Source: Propionibacteriaceae bacterium (lineage in GTDB: Bacteria; Actinomycetota; Actinomycetes; Propionibacteriales; Propionibacteriaceae). Taken from it: a stretch of DNA of 64,000 nt. A program made the position numbers and the translations under genes. This document shows positions 9,098 through 19,629 of this stretch, one piece after another (positions within the stretch are counted from its first letter, which is position 1; every line of letters begins with the position of its first letter). The notes under the pieces were generated by a model. That model worked only from the letters and a program-made list of their open reading frames with translations. It had not been told where the DNA came from and did not search any database. Location: positions 1 through 64,000 of the forward strand of contig JAISAO010000041.1 in the NCBI GenBank assembly GCA_031266665.1, written 5' to 3'.

Positions 9098-12000
9098 TCA
9101 AGCCGTTCGACGGCCTGGGGCCGTTGCCCGGACCCGGCGCCCGGCTCAGCCTGGAGGCCAGCGCCGGAACGGGCAAGACCTGGTCCTTGACCGGTTTGGC
9201 GGTCCGCTACCTGGTCGAGGCCGGCTACCGGATCGACCAGGTGATGGTCATCACCTTCTCCCGCGCCTCGACCCAGGAATTGCGCGACCGCCTCCGGGGG
9301 CGGCTCGAGGCTTGCGCCGATGGGCTGCGCCAGGCTCTGCGCCAGTCCGAGCCGGCGGCCGGGGACGAGGCGGCAAGCGCGAGCGACCTCGGGACGGGGG
9401 GCGAACCGACGGCCGAGACCGAACCGCCGGAGGCGAGCGAACCACCGGATGAGACCGGACCCACGGGTGGGAGCGGACTGCCGAATGGGGCCGGACCCAC
9501 GGATGGGAGCGGACCTCCGGATGAGACCGGCGCCGAGGTGGGGGCCGGCCCGGGAACGAGCGCCGATCCCGGCCTTGGGGACCCGGCCTGGGAGGCCTTG
9601 TTCCGAGGCCGCCCGGAGGTCTTGGCCCAGCGTTTGGGCCGGGCCGAGGCCGGGTTGCGCGATTTCGACCGGGGGGCCATCTTCACCACCCACGGCTTCT
9701 GCGACAGCATGTTGCGCCAACTCGGCCTCTTGGTCGACCACGACCCGTCGGACCGCTTGACGGCCGACTTGACCGAGTTGACCCGGCAGGCCACGGCCGA
9801 CCTCTATCTGGCCTGGTTCGGCAGTGGGACGGCGCCCTTCCACCTGGCCGAGGCCCAACTCTGGGCCAGGCAGGCCTTGTTCCAGCCCGACCTGCCGCTG
9901 GTCCGGTCCGACGACAACCCGGTGGCGGCGGATTTCACGGTCGCCGTCCGCCAGCGGGTGGACCAGTCCAAGCGCCGCCTGGGCCTGTACACCTACGACG
10001 ACATGCTGTCCCGGCTGCGCCACGCCCTGGCCGATCCGGCGACCGGCCAGATCGCCTGCCAACGTTTGGCCGACCAGTATCCGGTGGTGTTGGTGGACGA
10101 GTTCCAAGACACCGATCCGGCGCAGTGGGACATCTTGGCCTCGGCCTTCCTGGGGCGCTCCAGCCTGATCGTGATCGGCGACCCGAAACAATCTATCTAT
10201 AGTTTCCGGGGGGCCGACGTTCAGACCTACCTCCAGGCCACGGCCCACGGGGACAAGGCCAGCCTCGACACCAACCGGCGCAGCTCCCCGCCGCTGGTGG
10301 CCGCTATCAACGCCCTGTTGGCGGGCCAACCGCTGGGGGACGACCGCATCACCGTCTCCCCGGTCCGGTCCTCGGCCGCCACTCCCCGCCTGCTCGGCGC
10401 TGCCGCCACGCCCTGGGCGGCGCCACTGCGGTTGCGCCTCCCGGCCGACCTGCGGCCGCTGCCCGTCGCCGCCGCCCGCCAGTTGATCGACCGTGACCTG
10501 GTGGCCGATATCGCCGATCTGCTGGGGCGGGGGCTGCGTCTGGGCGGCCCGGGCGGCGACCGGCCGCTGACCCCCGGCGACATCGCCGTCATCGTGTCGA
10601 CCAACCGGCGTGGACAGACCATCCTGGAACGCCTGACCGCCGCCGGCCTGCCGGCCACTTTCAGCGGCGCCCAAGCCGTCTTCTCCTCCGCCGCCGCAGC
10701 CGACTGGTCGACCCTGCTTAGGGCCTTGGCCGAGCCTCGGACCAACCGGGTGCGGGCGGCCGCCCTGAGCGCTCTGATCGGCTGGACCCTGGACGAGTTG
10801 GTGGCGGCCGGCCCGGACCGTCTGGCCGAGTTGGCCGCCAGCCTGCGCCAAGGCGGCCTGGTCATGGCCCAGGGCGGGCCGACGGCCCTGCTGGCCTATC
10901 TGACCGATCAGGGCGGCTTGGCCGAGCGCCTGGCCGCGCGGTCGGACGGCGGGCGGCGTTGGACCGATCTGCGCCAACTGGCCGAGTTGCTGCAAGAGGC
11001 TCGCCGCCGCGAACGGCTCGATCTGGCCGGCCTGACGGCTTGGCTGGACCGTCGCCGGTTGGAGACCGCCGCCGGCGACGACACCGCCCGGCGACTGGAG
11101 ACCGACGCGGCAGCCGTGCGGATGTTGACCGTGCATCAGGCCAAGGGGTTGCAATTCCCGGTGGTCTATCTGCCCCAGGCCGGAGACCACTACCCCTTGG
11201 CGGTCAATCCGGGTCAACCCTTCGCCTTCCACGACCAGTCCGGCCAACGCTGGCTCGACCTGGGGGCGGACGGCGGCCGGGACTGGGCCGAGCGGGTGCG
11301 CCGCCACCAGGAGGACGAGGCGGCGGAACAACTCCGACTGCTCTACGTCGGGCTGACCCGGGCGGCCTGCCAGGTGACGACGTGGTGGACGCCGACCAAG
11401 GCCAACCTGGAGGCCTCGGCTCTGCACCGTCTGCTGGGGTCGCGGCCGGGCCAGGCCGTGCCGGCCAGCCTGCCCCTGGCCGGACACGGTCCGGCCGACT
11501 GGCCCGAGCGGGCCGGGATCGTGGTCGAGACGATGGCCGAGCGGGCCGAGCCGGCGCCGGCCCCGAGCGGGCGGGCCGTCGGTCGGGCGCCACAGTGGCG
11601 GCGCTTCGACCGTTCGATCGATCAGACCTGGCGGCGAACCTCCTACACCGCCTTAACCGCCGACCTCGACCATGCCGGACCGTTCGCGGACCAGACCGAG
11701 GACGATGACGACGCTGGCGGGGCGATGCCGCCCGTAGGCGCCACGGTGGCCCCGCCGACGGGGGCGGCGAGCGCGCGCGGGGCAATCCCGAGGGACGACG
11801 GCGCCCTTCCCCCGGCCTCGGAAGGGCCGAGGCCGGCCGGCGGGACGACCCTCGGCCTCGACGCCTTGTCCCCGATGGCCGAACTGCCGGGCGGCACCGC
11901 CTTCGGCTCGCTGGTCCACGCCGTCTTCGAGCACGCCGACCCCCACGATCCGGCCGAACTGGCCCAAGTGGTGGAACGGACGGTGGCCCTGTCCGGCCTG

Positions 12001-12669
12001 TCCGAGGTGTCCACGGAGGACCTGTTGGCGGCCCTGCGGCCGGGCCTCCACACCAGTCTGGGCCCGATCGCGGACGGCCTCGCCCTGGCCGACCTCCGAC
12101 TGAGGGACCGGCTGGCCGAGCTGACCTTCGAACTCCCCCTGGCCGCCGCTGGCCGCCCCGCCCGGCCGGAGGATCTGGCCCGGCTGCTGGAGCGCCACCT
12201 GACGGCGGACGACCCACTGGCGGACTACCCGGAGCGACTGCGCGCCGCCGGCCTGGCGGAAACCGACTGGCGCGGCTTCCTGACCGGTTCGATCGACGCC
12301 GTGCTGCGCCTGGGACGGCCGACCCGCTACCTGGTGGTCGACTACAAGACCAACCGGCTGGTGCCGCCGGACCAACCTCTGACCCTGCGCCACTACACCC
12401 CGCCCCGGCTGGCCGAGGCCATGATGGCCTCCCACTACCCGCTCCAGGCGCTCCTCTATTCGGTCGCCCTGCACCGCTTCCTGCGCTGGCGGCTGCCGGA
12501 CTACGACCCCGAGCGCCACCTCGGCGGCATGGCCTACCTCTTCGTCCGGGGCATGGCTGGCCCGGACACGCCCCTGGTCCGAGACCAGCCGGTCGGCGTC
12601 TTCGCCTGGCGGCCGGCCGGCCGGCTGATCACCGACCTGGACGATCTCCTGGCCGGGAGGCGGCCATGA
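9094..12669 (+). CDS. recB: Exodeoxyribonuclease V subunit beta (RecB helicase-nuclease)
   Basis: 1191 aa, GTG start overlapping the recC stop as GTGA. UvrD/Rep-type SF1 motifs: Walker A EASAGTGKT (residues 21-29), VLVDEFQDTDPAQW, GDPKQSIYSFRGADV, LTVHQAKGLQFPVVYLP and LLYVGLTRA. The C-terminal RecB nuclease domain has GTAFGSLVHAVFEH, GSIDAVLR and YLVVDYKTNRL, so the nuclease site looks intact. Between helicase motifs near residues 95-165 there is a low-complexity insertion with repeats such as DETGPTGGSG and DGSGPPDETG. The upstream extension of this frame (to 8230) overlaps recC and is rejected. Confidence 0.95.
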   Translation: MIKPFDGLGPLPGPGARLSLEASAGTGKTWSLTGLAVRYLVEAGYRIDQVMVITFSRASTQELRDRLRGRLEACADGLRQALRQSEPAAGDEAASASDLGTGGEPTAETEPPEASEPPDETGPTGGSGLPNGAGPTDGSGPPDETGAEVGAGPGTSADPGLGDPAWEALFRGRPEVLAQRLGRAEAGLRDFDRGAIFTTHGFCDSMLRQLGLLVDHDPSDRLTADLTELTRQATADLYLAWFGSGTAPFHLAEAQLWARQALFQPDLPLVRSDDNPVAADFTVAVRQRVDQSKRRLGLYTYDDMLSRLRHALADPATGQIACQRLADQYPVVLVDEFQDTDPAQWDILASAFLGRSSLIVIGDPKQSIYSFRGADVQTYLQATAHGDKASLDTNRRSSPPLVAAINALLAGQPLGDDRITVSPVRSSAATPRLLGAAATPWAAPLRLRLPADLRPLPVAAARQLIDRDLVADIADLLGRGLRLGGPGGDRPLTPGDIAVIVSTNRRGQTILERLTAAGLPATFSGAQAVFSSAAAADWSTLLRALAEPRTNRVRAAALSALIGWTLDELVAAGPDRLAELAASLRQGGLVMAQGGPTALLAYLTDQGGLAERLAARSDGGRRWTDLRQLAELLQEARRRERLDLAGLTAWLDRRRLETAAGDDTARRLETDAAAVRMLTVHQAKGLQFPVVYLPQAGDHYPLAVNPGQPFAFHDQSGQRWLDLGADGGRDWAERVRRHQEDEAAEQLRLLYVGLTRAACQVTTWWTPTKANLEASALHRLLGSRPGQAVPASLPLAGHGPADWPERAGIVVETMAERAEPAPAPSGRAVGRAPQWRRFDRSIDQTWRRTSYTALTADLDHAGPFADQTEDDDDAGGAMPPVGATVAPPTGAASARGAIPRDDGALPPASEGPRPAGGTTLGLDALSPMAELPGGTAFGSLVHAVFEHADPHDPAELAQVVERTVALSGLSEVSTEDLLAALRPGLHTSLGPIADGLALADLRLRDRLAELTFELPLAAAGRPARPEDLARLLERHLTADDPLADYPERLRAAGLAETDWRGFLTGSIDAVLRLGRPTRYLVVDYKTNRLVPPDQPLTLRHYTPPRLAEAMMASHYPLQALLYSVALHRFLRWRLPDYDPERHLGGMAYLFVRGMAGPDTPLVRDQPVGVFAWRPAGRLITDLDDLLAGRRP

Positions 12670-14627
12670 CCGGCCCCGGCCCGACCGTCCCCCAGCCGTC
12701 CGCCCCGGGGCGGGTCAGCGCCGCCCCGCCCGTCCTAGGACCACCCCGCCCCGGGCAGACCGACTCCATCGCATTCGTTCCCGAACGCCCCCGCCCCGGA
12801 CAGACCGGCCCGGGCGCGTCCGATCTCGACCACCGTCAGTCATTGGCGGCCGTCGCCCGGGTGGCCGAGTTCGCCGCCGCCGGATTGTTGAACTGGTCCG
12901 ACTGTCAATTGGCCCGCCACCTGACCCACCTGTACCAAGAGGACGACGAGTTGGTGACCCTGGGCGTCGGCCTGACCCTGGCCGCTCTGCGGGCCGGTTC
13001 GGTCTGCCTCGACCTGGCCCGGGCCAAGGACCTGCTGCCGGGCGAGTCGGCGGACCAGACGGCGCTCCGAGCGGCGGCCGACCTGGCCTGGCCGGAACCG
13101 ACGGACTGGGCCCGGCGGCTGGGCCGCAGCCCAGTGGTCACGCCGGGCGACGGGCCGACGACGGGGCGGCCCCTGCGGCTGGTGGCGGGCCGGCTCTACC
13201 TGGAGCGGTCCTGGGACGACCAGGAGGCCGTCGCCCGGTCGATCCGGGCGCGGCTGAAAGCCCCGGCACAGCCGGCGACGACGACGGCGGACCGGTTGGA
13301 CGCGATCTTCCCCCCGACCGGCGCCGCCGCGCCCGACAGACGGCGCCAGGCGGGTGAACTGGCGTTGCGGCGTCGTTTCCTGGTGGTCGGCGGCGGCCCG
13401 GGGACGGGCAAGACCACGACTGTGGCCCGCCTCCTGGCCGTTCTGGCCGACCCCGACCGGCCGCCCCGGATCGTTCTGGCGGCCCCCACCGGCAAGGCCG
13501 CCGCCCGCTTGGACGCGGCGGTGCGGCAGAGCCTGGACGATCTGGGGCTGGCCCGGCTGCGGGCCGCCGTGGCGCCGGCCGGCACCGTCCACCGGGTGCT
13601 GGGGATAAAGCCCTGGGGGGATGTCGACTATCGCCTGGACCATCCCCTGCCGGCCGACCTGGTGGTGGTGGACGAGACCTCGATGTTGTCTTTGCGCCAC
13701 ATGCGGCTATTACTGGAGGCGGTGCCGACGACGGCCCGGCTGATCCTGGTGGGCGACCCGGACCAGTTGGCCTCGGTCGAGTCCGGGGCGGTGTTGGCCG
13801 ATCTGGTGGCCAGCCAGGGTCCCGGGGCCATCCCCTTCGTCCGCCTCGACCACAATTACCGTTTCTCCGGCGAGTTGACCCGACTGGCCTGGGCCATCCG
13901 GGCGGGCCAGTCCGAGGCCGTCTTATCCCAGTTAGCCGCCGGAGGGTCGCAGATCGAGTGGATCGAGGCCGACCCGGCCGGCGACTGGGACGAGGCCGCC
14001 CTAGGGCCGCTGCGGCAGACGGTGGTGGCGACCGGCCAGGCCGTCGTCGCCGGGCTGGCCGCCTGGTCTGGCGGCGGCGACCCGGCCCGGCTGACCCCGG
14101 TGTTGGAGACTGCCAACCAGCACCGTCTGCTCTGCGCCCACCGCCGAGGGCCTTACGGCGTGGCCCGCTGGAGCGCCCAGGCGGCCGCCTGGCTGGCCCA
14201 GGCCATCCCCGGCTACGGCCGCGGCGCCCCCTGGCACCTCGGTCTGCCGGTCCAGGTGACGCGCAACGACGATGTTCTGGGCGTCTTCAACGGCGACACC
14301 GGCCTAGTGGTCGAGGTCCGAGGCCAACCCCGGATCGCCCTGGCGACCAGTTCCGGCCCGCGCCTGATCGGCCCGGCCGAGCTGGACGGCTTGGAGCCGA
14401 TCCACGCCAGCACCATCCACAAGGCCCAAGGCAGTCAATTCGACCAGGTCACCGTCATCGTCCCCCCGCCGGAAACCTCCCTGCTGACACGGGAATTGTT
14501 GTACACGGCGGTCACCCGGGCTCAGACCCGGGTGCGGCTGATCGGCACGGCGGCGGCCGTCGCCCACGCCGTCACCCATCCCGCCCTGCGCGCCTCCGGG
14601 CTGGCCGACCGGTTGGCCCGGCCTTGA
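12666..14627 (+). CDS. recD: Exodeoxyribonuclease V subunit alpha (RecD helicase)
   Basis: 653 aa; its ATG overlaps the recB stop (ATGA). SF1B helicase motifs: GGGPGTGKTTTVARLL near residue 242, LAAPTGKAAARL, VVVDETSMLSL, LVGDPDQLASVESG, STIHKAQGSQFDQVTVIVP and ELLYTAVTRAQTRVRLIG. It is the fast 5'-3' motor of RecBCD. The first 55 residues are a Pro/Gly-rich tail not expected in the family, with two similar segments (PRPGQTDS and PRPGQTGP). The real fold starts near SLAAVARVAEF. Confidence 0.96.
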   Translation: MTGPGPTVPQPSAPGRVSAAPPVLGPPRPGQTDSIAFVPERPRPGQTGPGASDLDHRQSLAAVARVAEFAAAGLLNWSDCQLARHLTHLYQEDDELVTLGVGLTLAALRAGSVCLDLARAKDLLPGESADQTALRAAADLAWPEPTDWARRLGRSPVVTPGDGPTTGRPLRLVAGRLYLERSWDDQEAVARSIRARLKAPAQPATTTADRLDAIFPPTGAAAPDRRRQAGELALRRRFLVVGGGPGTGKTTTVARLLAVLADPDRPPRIVLAAPTGKAAARLDAAVRQSLDDLGLARLRAAVAPAGTVHRVLGIKPWGDVDYRLDHPLPADLVVVDETSMLSLRHMRLLLEAVPTTARLILVGDPDQLASVESGAVLADLVASQGPGAIPFVRLDHNYRFSGELTRLAWAIRAGQSEAVLSQLAAGGSQIEWIEADPAGDWDEAALGPLRQTVVATGQAVVAGLAAWSGGGDPARLTPVLETANQHRLLCAHRRGPYGVARWSAQAAAWLAQAIPGYGRGAPWHLGLPVQVTRNDDVLGVFNGDTGLVVEVRGQPRIALATSSGPRLIGPAELDGLEPIHASTIHKAQGSQFDQVTVIVPPPETSLLTRELLYTAVTRAQTRVRLIGTAAAVAHAVTHPALRASGLADRLARP

Positions 14628-14725
14628 GCCAAACCGGACCGAATAGATCGAGCCGGACCGACATAACGCAGTTCCCAGACCCGATTCGTGGCTTGAGGCA
14701 AGGAGCGCTGACACCCACCAACGGT

Positions 14726-15076
14726 ATGATTCACAATGTGAGTGGGAACGCGCAGCAGTGGTTGGTCTTCGGCCTGGGCGCGGTCGTGTCGGTCGTCTTG
14801 TTCTTGATTGCTCGGTACGCACCTGGTCCCACCAATAGCGGGTCACGGCGATCCTTCACTCGTCAGAAGGGGATCGGCGTCTCGGGATGGCTCTGCGTGA
14901 CCGGCCTGTTCTTTGTCCTAATCTGCCTGGTGCTTGACCGTCGCAGCGGCTTCGCCTGGCCATTTGGCTGGACGTTGTTCATCGGCGGGGGGCTCGTTTG
15001 GGTGGCGCGAATACCGGCGCGCAGGGCGCCAGCGACGGGCGAAACCCGAGATCCGGACCACCACGAGTCGTCATAA
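14726..15076 (+). CDS. Small two-helix membrane protein, unknown function
   Basis: 116 aa from ATG 14726 (a GTG at 14738 is equally possible). Two to three hydrophobic segments: WLVFGLGAVVSVVLFLIARY, WLCVTGLFFVLICLVL and WPFGWTLFIGGGLVWVARI, with a charged tail. There is no clear ribosome site; TATGAT at 14725-14730 could be a -10 box giving a leaderless GTG start at 14738. Lower GC and more mixed codon use than recBCD suggest a separate gene. No family recognised. Convergent with prmC. Confidence 0.55.
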   Translation: MIHNVSGNAQQWLVFGLGAVVSVVLFLIARYAPGPTNSGSRRSFTRQKGIGVSGWLCVTGLFFVLICLVLDRRSGFAWPFGWTLFIGGGLVWVARIPARRAPATGETRDPDHHESS

Positions 15077-15129
15077 GCCGCCCGCGACCTAGAGTATGGG
15101 GACCAGTTCAGGTCGGCTGGACCAACCGC

Positions 15130-16029
15130 TCAGCCGGGCCAGACGGCGGTCAGGAAACGGGGGCGGCCAGCCAGGTCCAAGTGGTCGGCCAGCGCTGTGA
15201 AACCGGCCGCCCGGAAGACGGCGGGGGCGCTGACGCCCTGGTCGTCGTCGTGCTCGCAGGCCACCCGGCCGCCCGGGCGGAGCAGGCGGGCGGCCGTGGC
15301 CGCCACCTGGCGGACGACCGCCAGGCCGTCGGCCCCGCCCAGCAGGGCGACCGTCGGGTCGAAGTCGCGCACCTCGGAGGGCAGGGCCTCCCAGGCGGCG
15401 GCCGGGATATAGGGCGGGTTGGACACCACCTGGTCCACCGTGGCGTCGAGTTCGGGCAGGGCCTGGGCCAAGTCTTGGGCCACCACCGTCACGGGGCTGT
15501 CGGCCGTGTTGCGGATCAGGTAGGCCAAGGCGGCGGGCGAGTTCTCGACCGCCCACAGCCTCAGGCCGGGCCGTTCGGCCGCCAGGGCCAGGCTGATGGC
15601 GCCCGAGCCGGCGCCCAACTCGACCACCTTGGGCCAGTCGTCCAGATCGGCGGCCACCGGAGCGACGTCCACCAACCCCGCCGCCGCTCCCGACCCGGGG
15701 GCGGTGGCGTCGTCTTGAACGAGTTGGTCGAGCACCCAGCCGACCATGGCCTCGGTCTCGGGGCGGGGGATGAAGACGCCGGGTCCGACCGCCACCTCGA
15801 TGGTGCGGAAGGCGGCCCGGCCGATGACGTGTTGCAAGGGGCGACCGGCCAACCGCTCGGCGGTCAGCCGCTCCAACTCGGCCAATTGCGGCGCCGTCAC
15901 ACCGTCCAATAACTCGACCTGGTTGGAGGGGACGGCGGCCACCACGGCCAGCAGCCGCCGGGCCTCCGCCCGGGGGGAGGCCACCCCGCCGGCGGCCAGG
16001 CGGGCCGTCGCCCGAGACAGCCAGGCCAT
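15130..16029 (-). CDS. prmC: Peptide chain release factor N5-glutamine methyltransferase (PrmC/HemK)
   Basis: 299 aa from ATG 16029, where alignment with PrmC begins (MAWLSRATARL..); a TTG at 16095 would add 22 residues of repeat-derived sequence. The N-terminal helical domain precedes FIPRPETEAMV. The SAM site is VVELGAGSGAISLALA, and the catalytic NPPY is in VSNPPYIPAAAW. It methylates the Gln of the GGQ motif in release factors, consistent with prfA directly upstream. The spacer between prfA and prmC (16030-16228) is made of degenerate repeats containing GGCCCCGGAGACGGGTTGGG-like units. The tsaC/sua5 gene often found next is absent. Confidence 0.95.
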   Translation of the reverse strand: MAWLSRATARLAAGGVASPRAEARRLLAVVAAVPSNQVELLDGVTAPQLAELERLTAERLAGRPLQHVIGRAAFRTIEVAVGPGVFIPRPETEAMVGWVLDQLVQDDATAPGSGAAAGLVDVAPVAADLDDWPKVVELGAGSGAISLALAAERPGLRLWAVENSPAALAYLIRNTADSPVTVVAQDLAQALPELDATVDQVVSNPPYIPAAAWEALPSEVRDFDPTVALLGGADGLAVVRQVAATAARLLRPGGRVACEHDDDQGVSAPAVFRAAGFTALADHLDLAGRPRFLTAVWPG

Positions 16030-16228
16030 CGCCCCCAGGCCCTCACCCCAGTCCGAATGGTGGCCGGGCGGACCCGGAGAGGCATTGGGGCTCAAGCCGG
16101 CCCCTCGGCCAAGGGACGGCCCCGGAGACGGGTTGGGTTCCGAGTCGGCCGCGTGGCCGCAAACCGGTCCCGGAGAGGAGTTGGGGCCCGAAACGGTCCC
16201 CCGGCCGCCGGCTGGGGAGGGGTGGGGC

Positions 16229-17305
16229 TCAAGCCGGTCCTCCGGTGGCCTCAGCCAGGCGGTCGGCCAGGTCGGCCTCTTGGAGCGCTGTCACCACCGG
16301 TTGTAGTTCGCCTCCCAGGACTAGGTCGAGGTTGTGGGCTTTGTAGCCCACCCGGTGGTCGGCGAGGCGGTTCTCGGGGAAGTTATAGGTCCGGACCCGC
16401 TCCGAGCGGTCGACAGTGCGGACCTGGGACTTGCGCGCCTGGGCCTGGGCTTGGGCGGCCTGGTCGGCCGCCAGGGCCGTCAGCCGGGCCCGCAGCAGGC
16501 GCAGGGCCGACTCTTTGTTCTGCAACTGGGAGCGCTCGTTCTGACAGCTCACCACCAGGCCGCTGGGCAGGTGGGTGACGCGGACGGCCGAATCGGTGGT
16601 GTTGACGCCTTGGCCGCCCGGTCCGCTGGAGCGGTAGACGTCGATTCGCAGGTCGTCCTCGTTGATCACGACCTCCTCCGGGTCGACGTCGGGCATAACC
16701 AGGACGCCGACGGCGGAGGTGTGGACGCGGCCTTGGGATTCGGTCACGGGGACGCGCTGGACGCGATGCACCCCGCCCTCGAACTTGAGGGCGGCGTAGG
16801 GCGCCTCGGCGGCGGCCGGCCGGGCTTTGACGGCGAAGGTGATCGTCTTGTAGCCGCCCAGGTCGGTCTCCTGGGAGTCCAGCACCTCCAGCCCCCAGCC
16901 TTTGGACTCGCTGTAGCGCTGATACATCTTGAACAACACGCCGGCGAACAGGGCCGACTCCTCGCCGCCCTCGCCGGACTTGATCTCCATGATGGCGTCG
17001 CGCGAGTCGTTGGGGTCGCGCGGGGCCAGCAGCCGGGTCAGCCGCTCCTCGGCCAGCCCCAACTGGGCTTCGAGGCCGTCGCGCTCGGCGGCGAAGGAGG
17101 CGTCCTCGCCGGCCAGCTCGCGGGCCGCCACCAGGTCGGCGGCCAACCGCTCCCGGTCGTCCCAGGCCCTGACGATCGGCCCCAACTCGGCGTAGCGCCG
17201 GCCGACGCGGCGGGCCACGGCCAGGTCGGCGTGGGTGGCCGGGTCGGCCATCTGGCGCTCCAGGTCGGCCTGCTCCGCCAGCAGCCCAGCGATGCCCTCG
17301 GCCAT
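16229..17305 (-). CDS. prfA: Peptide chain release factor 1
   Basis: 358 aa, full length. The codon-recognition domain carries [13 protein letters not shown], the actinobacterial form of the P-x-T tripeptide. The catalytic loop is [20 protein letters not shown] with the GGQ used for peptidyl-tRNA hydrolysis. It terminates at UAA/UAG. It lies between rpmE and prmC in the conserved rho-rpmE-prfA-prmC cluster. Confidence 0.98.
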   Translation of the reverse strand: MAEGIAGLLAEQADLERQMADPATHADLAVARRVGRRYAELGPIVRAWDDRERLAADLVAARELAGEDASFAAERDGLEAQLGLAEERLTRLLAPRDPNDSRDAIMEIKSGEGGEESALFAGVLFKMYQRYSESKGWGLEVLDSQETDLGGYKTITFAVKARPAAAEAPYAALKFEGGVHRVQRVPVTESQGRVHTSAVGVLVMPDVDPEEVVINEDDLRIDVYRSSGPGGQGVNTTDSAVRVTHLPSGLVVSCQNERSQLQNKESALRLLRARLTALAADQAAQAQAQARKSQVRTVDRSERVRTYNFPENRLADHRVGYKAHNLDLVLGGELQPVVTALQEADLADRLAEATGGPA

Positions 17306-17387
17306 CAGCCCCGCTCCCGACTGTCTGCCGCCGGACAGACCCGCCGTCTAGCCGCCGGGCCGGGCCGGTCGACGGTCGGGGCGACGG

Positions 17388-17594
17388 TCACTGCTTGCCG
17401 TAGCGGCGCTGGAAGCGGGCCACTCGGCCGCCGGTGTCGAGGATCTTCTGCTTGCCGGTGTAGAAGGGGTGGCACTGGGAGCAGACCTCGGCGTGGATCT
17501 GGCCGGACTTGGCCGTCGAACGGGTGACGAAGTGGTTGCCGCAAGAGCAGGTCACCTCGGTGGTGACGTAGGCCGGATGGATGCCGGACTTCAT
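17388..17594 (-). CDS. rpmE: 50S ribosomal protein L31 (zinc-binding form)
   Basis: 68 aa from ATG 17594, preceded by AAGGAG 6 nt upstream; a longer frame to 17690 has no such site. [10 protein letters not shown] start, CSCG and [12 protein letters not shown] give the four-cysteine zinc site, and a basic C-terminus ends RRYGKQ. The C+ form is usually the zinc-replete paralog; a C- paralog would be elsewhere. Confidence 0.97.
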   Translation of the reverse strand: MKSGIHPAYVTTEVTCSCGNHFVTRSTAKSGQIHAEVCSQCHPFYTGKQKILDTGGRVARFQRRYGKQ

Positions 17595-17739
17595 ATCGGT
17601 CTCCTTATTTCGCTTGTTGCCGGGTCGCCAGGATGGGGCGGGAACCGGCCGCAGGGTCAGAGTATGCCATCGCCTGCCACTTGTCGCCAACGCCGACCGG
17701 TCCGATTCTGTTCCCGACGGCCACGGCGGCGGCCGGCGG

Positions 17740-19629
17740 CTACGGGGTGGTGCGCGAGATCTGGATCAAGAACTCGTGGTTGGAGCTGGTCTTGCGCATC
17801 TGCTTGAGCAACATCTCCAAAGCCGCCTGGTCCTCCATGCCGGACAGCACCCGGCGCAGCTTCCAGATGATAGCCAGTTCCTCGCGGCCCAGCAGCAGCT
17901 CCTCGCGCCTGGTGCCCGAGGCGTCGACGTCGATGGCCGGGAAGACCCGCTTGTCGGCCAGGTCGCGCCGCAGCCGCAACTCCATGTTGCCGGTGCCCTT
18001 GAACTCCTCGAAGATGACCTCGTCCATCTTCGAGCCGGTCTCGATCAGGGCCGTCGCCAGGATGGTCAGCGAGCCGCCGTCCTCGATGTTGCGGGCGGCG
18101 CCGAAGAACTTCTTCGGCGGGTACAGCGCCGCCGAGTCGACGCCGCCGGACAGGATCCGGCCGCTGGCCGGGGCGGCCAGGTTGTAGGCCCGGGACAAGC
18201 GGGTGATGCCGTCCAGCAAGATGACCACGTCTTGGCCCAGCTCGACCAGGCGCTTGGCCCGTTCCAGGGCCAATTCGGCGATGGTGGTGTGGTCGTCGGC
18301 CGGGCGGTCGAAGGTCGAGGCGATGACCTCGCCGGAGACGGTGCGCTGGAAATCCGTCACCTCCTCCGGCCGCTCGTCCACCAGCACGACCATCAGATGG
18401 ACCTCGGGGTTGTTGGCCGTGATGGCGTTGGCTATAGCCTGCATGGTCAAGGTCTTGCCGGCCTTGGGCGGGGACACGATCAGGCCCCGCTGGCCCTTGC
18501 CGATGGGCGACACCAGGTCCATGATGCGGCCGGTCATACCGGTCGGGCCGTGCTCCAGGCGCAGCCGCTCCTGGGGGTAGAGCGGGGTCAGCTTGGTGAA
18601 CTCGGGCCGGTCTTTGGCCAGGGCCGGATCGGCCCCGTTGACACTGTTCAGACGGACCAACGGGTTGAACTTCTCCTTGCGCTCGCCCTCGTTCGGCTGG
18701 CGGATGGCGCCGGTCACCATGTCGCCCTTGCGCAGGCCGTAGCGCCGCACCATGGCCAAGGACATGTAGGCGTCCTCGGGGCTGGGCAGATAGCCGTTGG
18801 TGCGGACGAAGGCGTAGCTGTCCATAACGTCGACGATGCCGGAGACCGCCGCCAGCACATCGTCCTCCCGCACCTGGGGATCGACCTCTAGCCGCTCCAT
18901 GGCGGCGCCGCCGGGCCGCCGGCGGGACTGGCGCTCGCGGTTGCGCCGCCGCCGGCCCCGACGGCCGGGCCCGAAGTCGTCGTCGTCGTCCGGGATGTCG
19001 TTGACCGGGGCCGGCTCCACCGCCGCCTCCATGCCCATGGCCGCCAACCGGGCGCCGACCTCCTGCAAGACGGCGGCGTCGGCCGGCGGGGCGGCCTCGG
19101 CGGCGCTCTGCTGGCGGATGCGCCGCCGGCTGCGCCGCGTGGTCCGCGGGGCGCCCTCGTCCGAGGCCGCCTCCGAGGCGACTGGGGCCTCGTCCGACGG
19201 CTGGGTGGGCGAGGCTTGGCCCGACGGCGGGGAGAGCGGGGTCTGCGACTGGGAGGACGGGGTCTGGTCCGGCCCCGTCGGACTCGTCTGCGCCGCCGGC
19301 GGCGCGCCGGCCGATGGCGTCGAGACCGGACTGGGGTCCCAAACCGGGGTCCAGACCGGGACTGGGGTTGAGGCTGGGATCGAGCTGGGGGCCGAGACCA
19401 GGGCTGGGGCGGGCAGCGTCGGCTGGTCGTCGACCGGCCGGCCCTCGGCCTGGGCCGCCTGGCGGCGGGCCGCCTTCTCCGCCTTGGCCCCGGCTTTGGC
19501 CTCGGCCTTCGACTCGGTGATAGCGGCCACCAGGTCTTTCTTCTTCAGGCCGGTGGTCTTGATTCCCAAGGAGCTGGCGAGCTGCTTCAGCTCGGGTAAA
19601 ACCATGCTGTCCAGTGTCTTCGTGGCCAC
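17740..19629 (-). CDS. rho: Transcription termination factor Rho
   Basis: 629 aa from GTG 19629 (AGAGGA 5 nt upstream). Rho_N domain first ([20 protein letters not shown]). Then comes a long low-complexity insertion (about residues 55-240, Pro/Ser/Thr-rich then acidic/Arg-rich with [15 protein letters not shown]), typical of actinobacterial Rho but here with extra [11 protein letters not shown] runs. The RNA-binding and ATPase core follows: Walker [58 protein letters not shown]. The frame remains open far upstream to 20502 but that part overlaps thrH and is a shadow. It has a long untranslated leader (19630-20099). Confidence 0.97.
   Translation of the reverse strand: MATKTLDSMVLPELKQLASSLGIKTTGLKKKDLVAAITESKAEAKAGAKAEKAARRQAAQAEGRPVDDQPTLPAPALVSAPSSIPASTPVPVWTPVWDPSPVSTPSAGAPPAAQTSPTGPDQTPSSQSQTPLSPPSGQASPTQPSDEAPVASEAASDEGAPRTTRRSRRRIRQQSAAEAAPPADAAVLQEVGARLAAMGMEAAVEPAPVNDIPDDDDDFGPGRRGRRRRNRERQSRRRPGGAAMERLEVDPQVREDDVLAAVSGIVDVMDSYAFVRTNGYLPSPEDAYMSLAMVRRYGLRKGDMVTGAIRQPNEGERKEKFNPLVRLNSVNGADPALAKDRPEFTKLTPLYPQERLRLEHGPTGMTGRIMDLVSPIGKGQRGLIVSPPKAGKTLTMQAIANAITANNPEVHLMVVLVDERPEEVTDFQRTVSGEVIASTFDRPADDHTTIAELALERAKRLVELGQDVVILLDGITRLSRAYNLAAPASGRILSGGVDSAALYPPKKFFGAARNIEDGGSLTILATALIETGSKMDEVIFEEFKGTGNMELRLRRDLADKRVFPAIDVDASGTRREELLLGREELAIIWKLRRVLSGMEDQAALEMLLKQMRKTSSNHEFLIQISRTTP

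Noticed and set aside
12840..13700. Minus-strand frame of 286 codons inside recD
   Set aside because: No start signal and Gln/Gly/Arg-rich shadow composition; recD motifs on the plus strand are complete.
5453..14627. AddAB or AdnAB instead of RecBCD
   Set aside because: There are three genes; the third is a clear RecD with SF1B motifs and the first has RecC hallmarks without intact helicase motifs.
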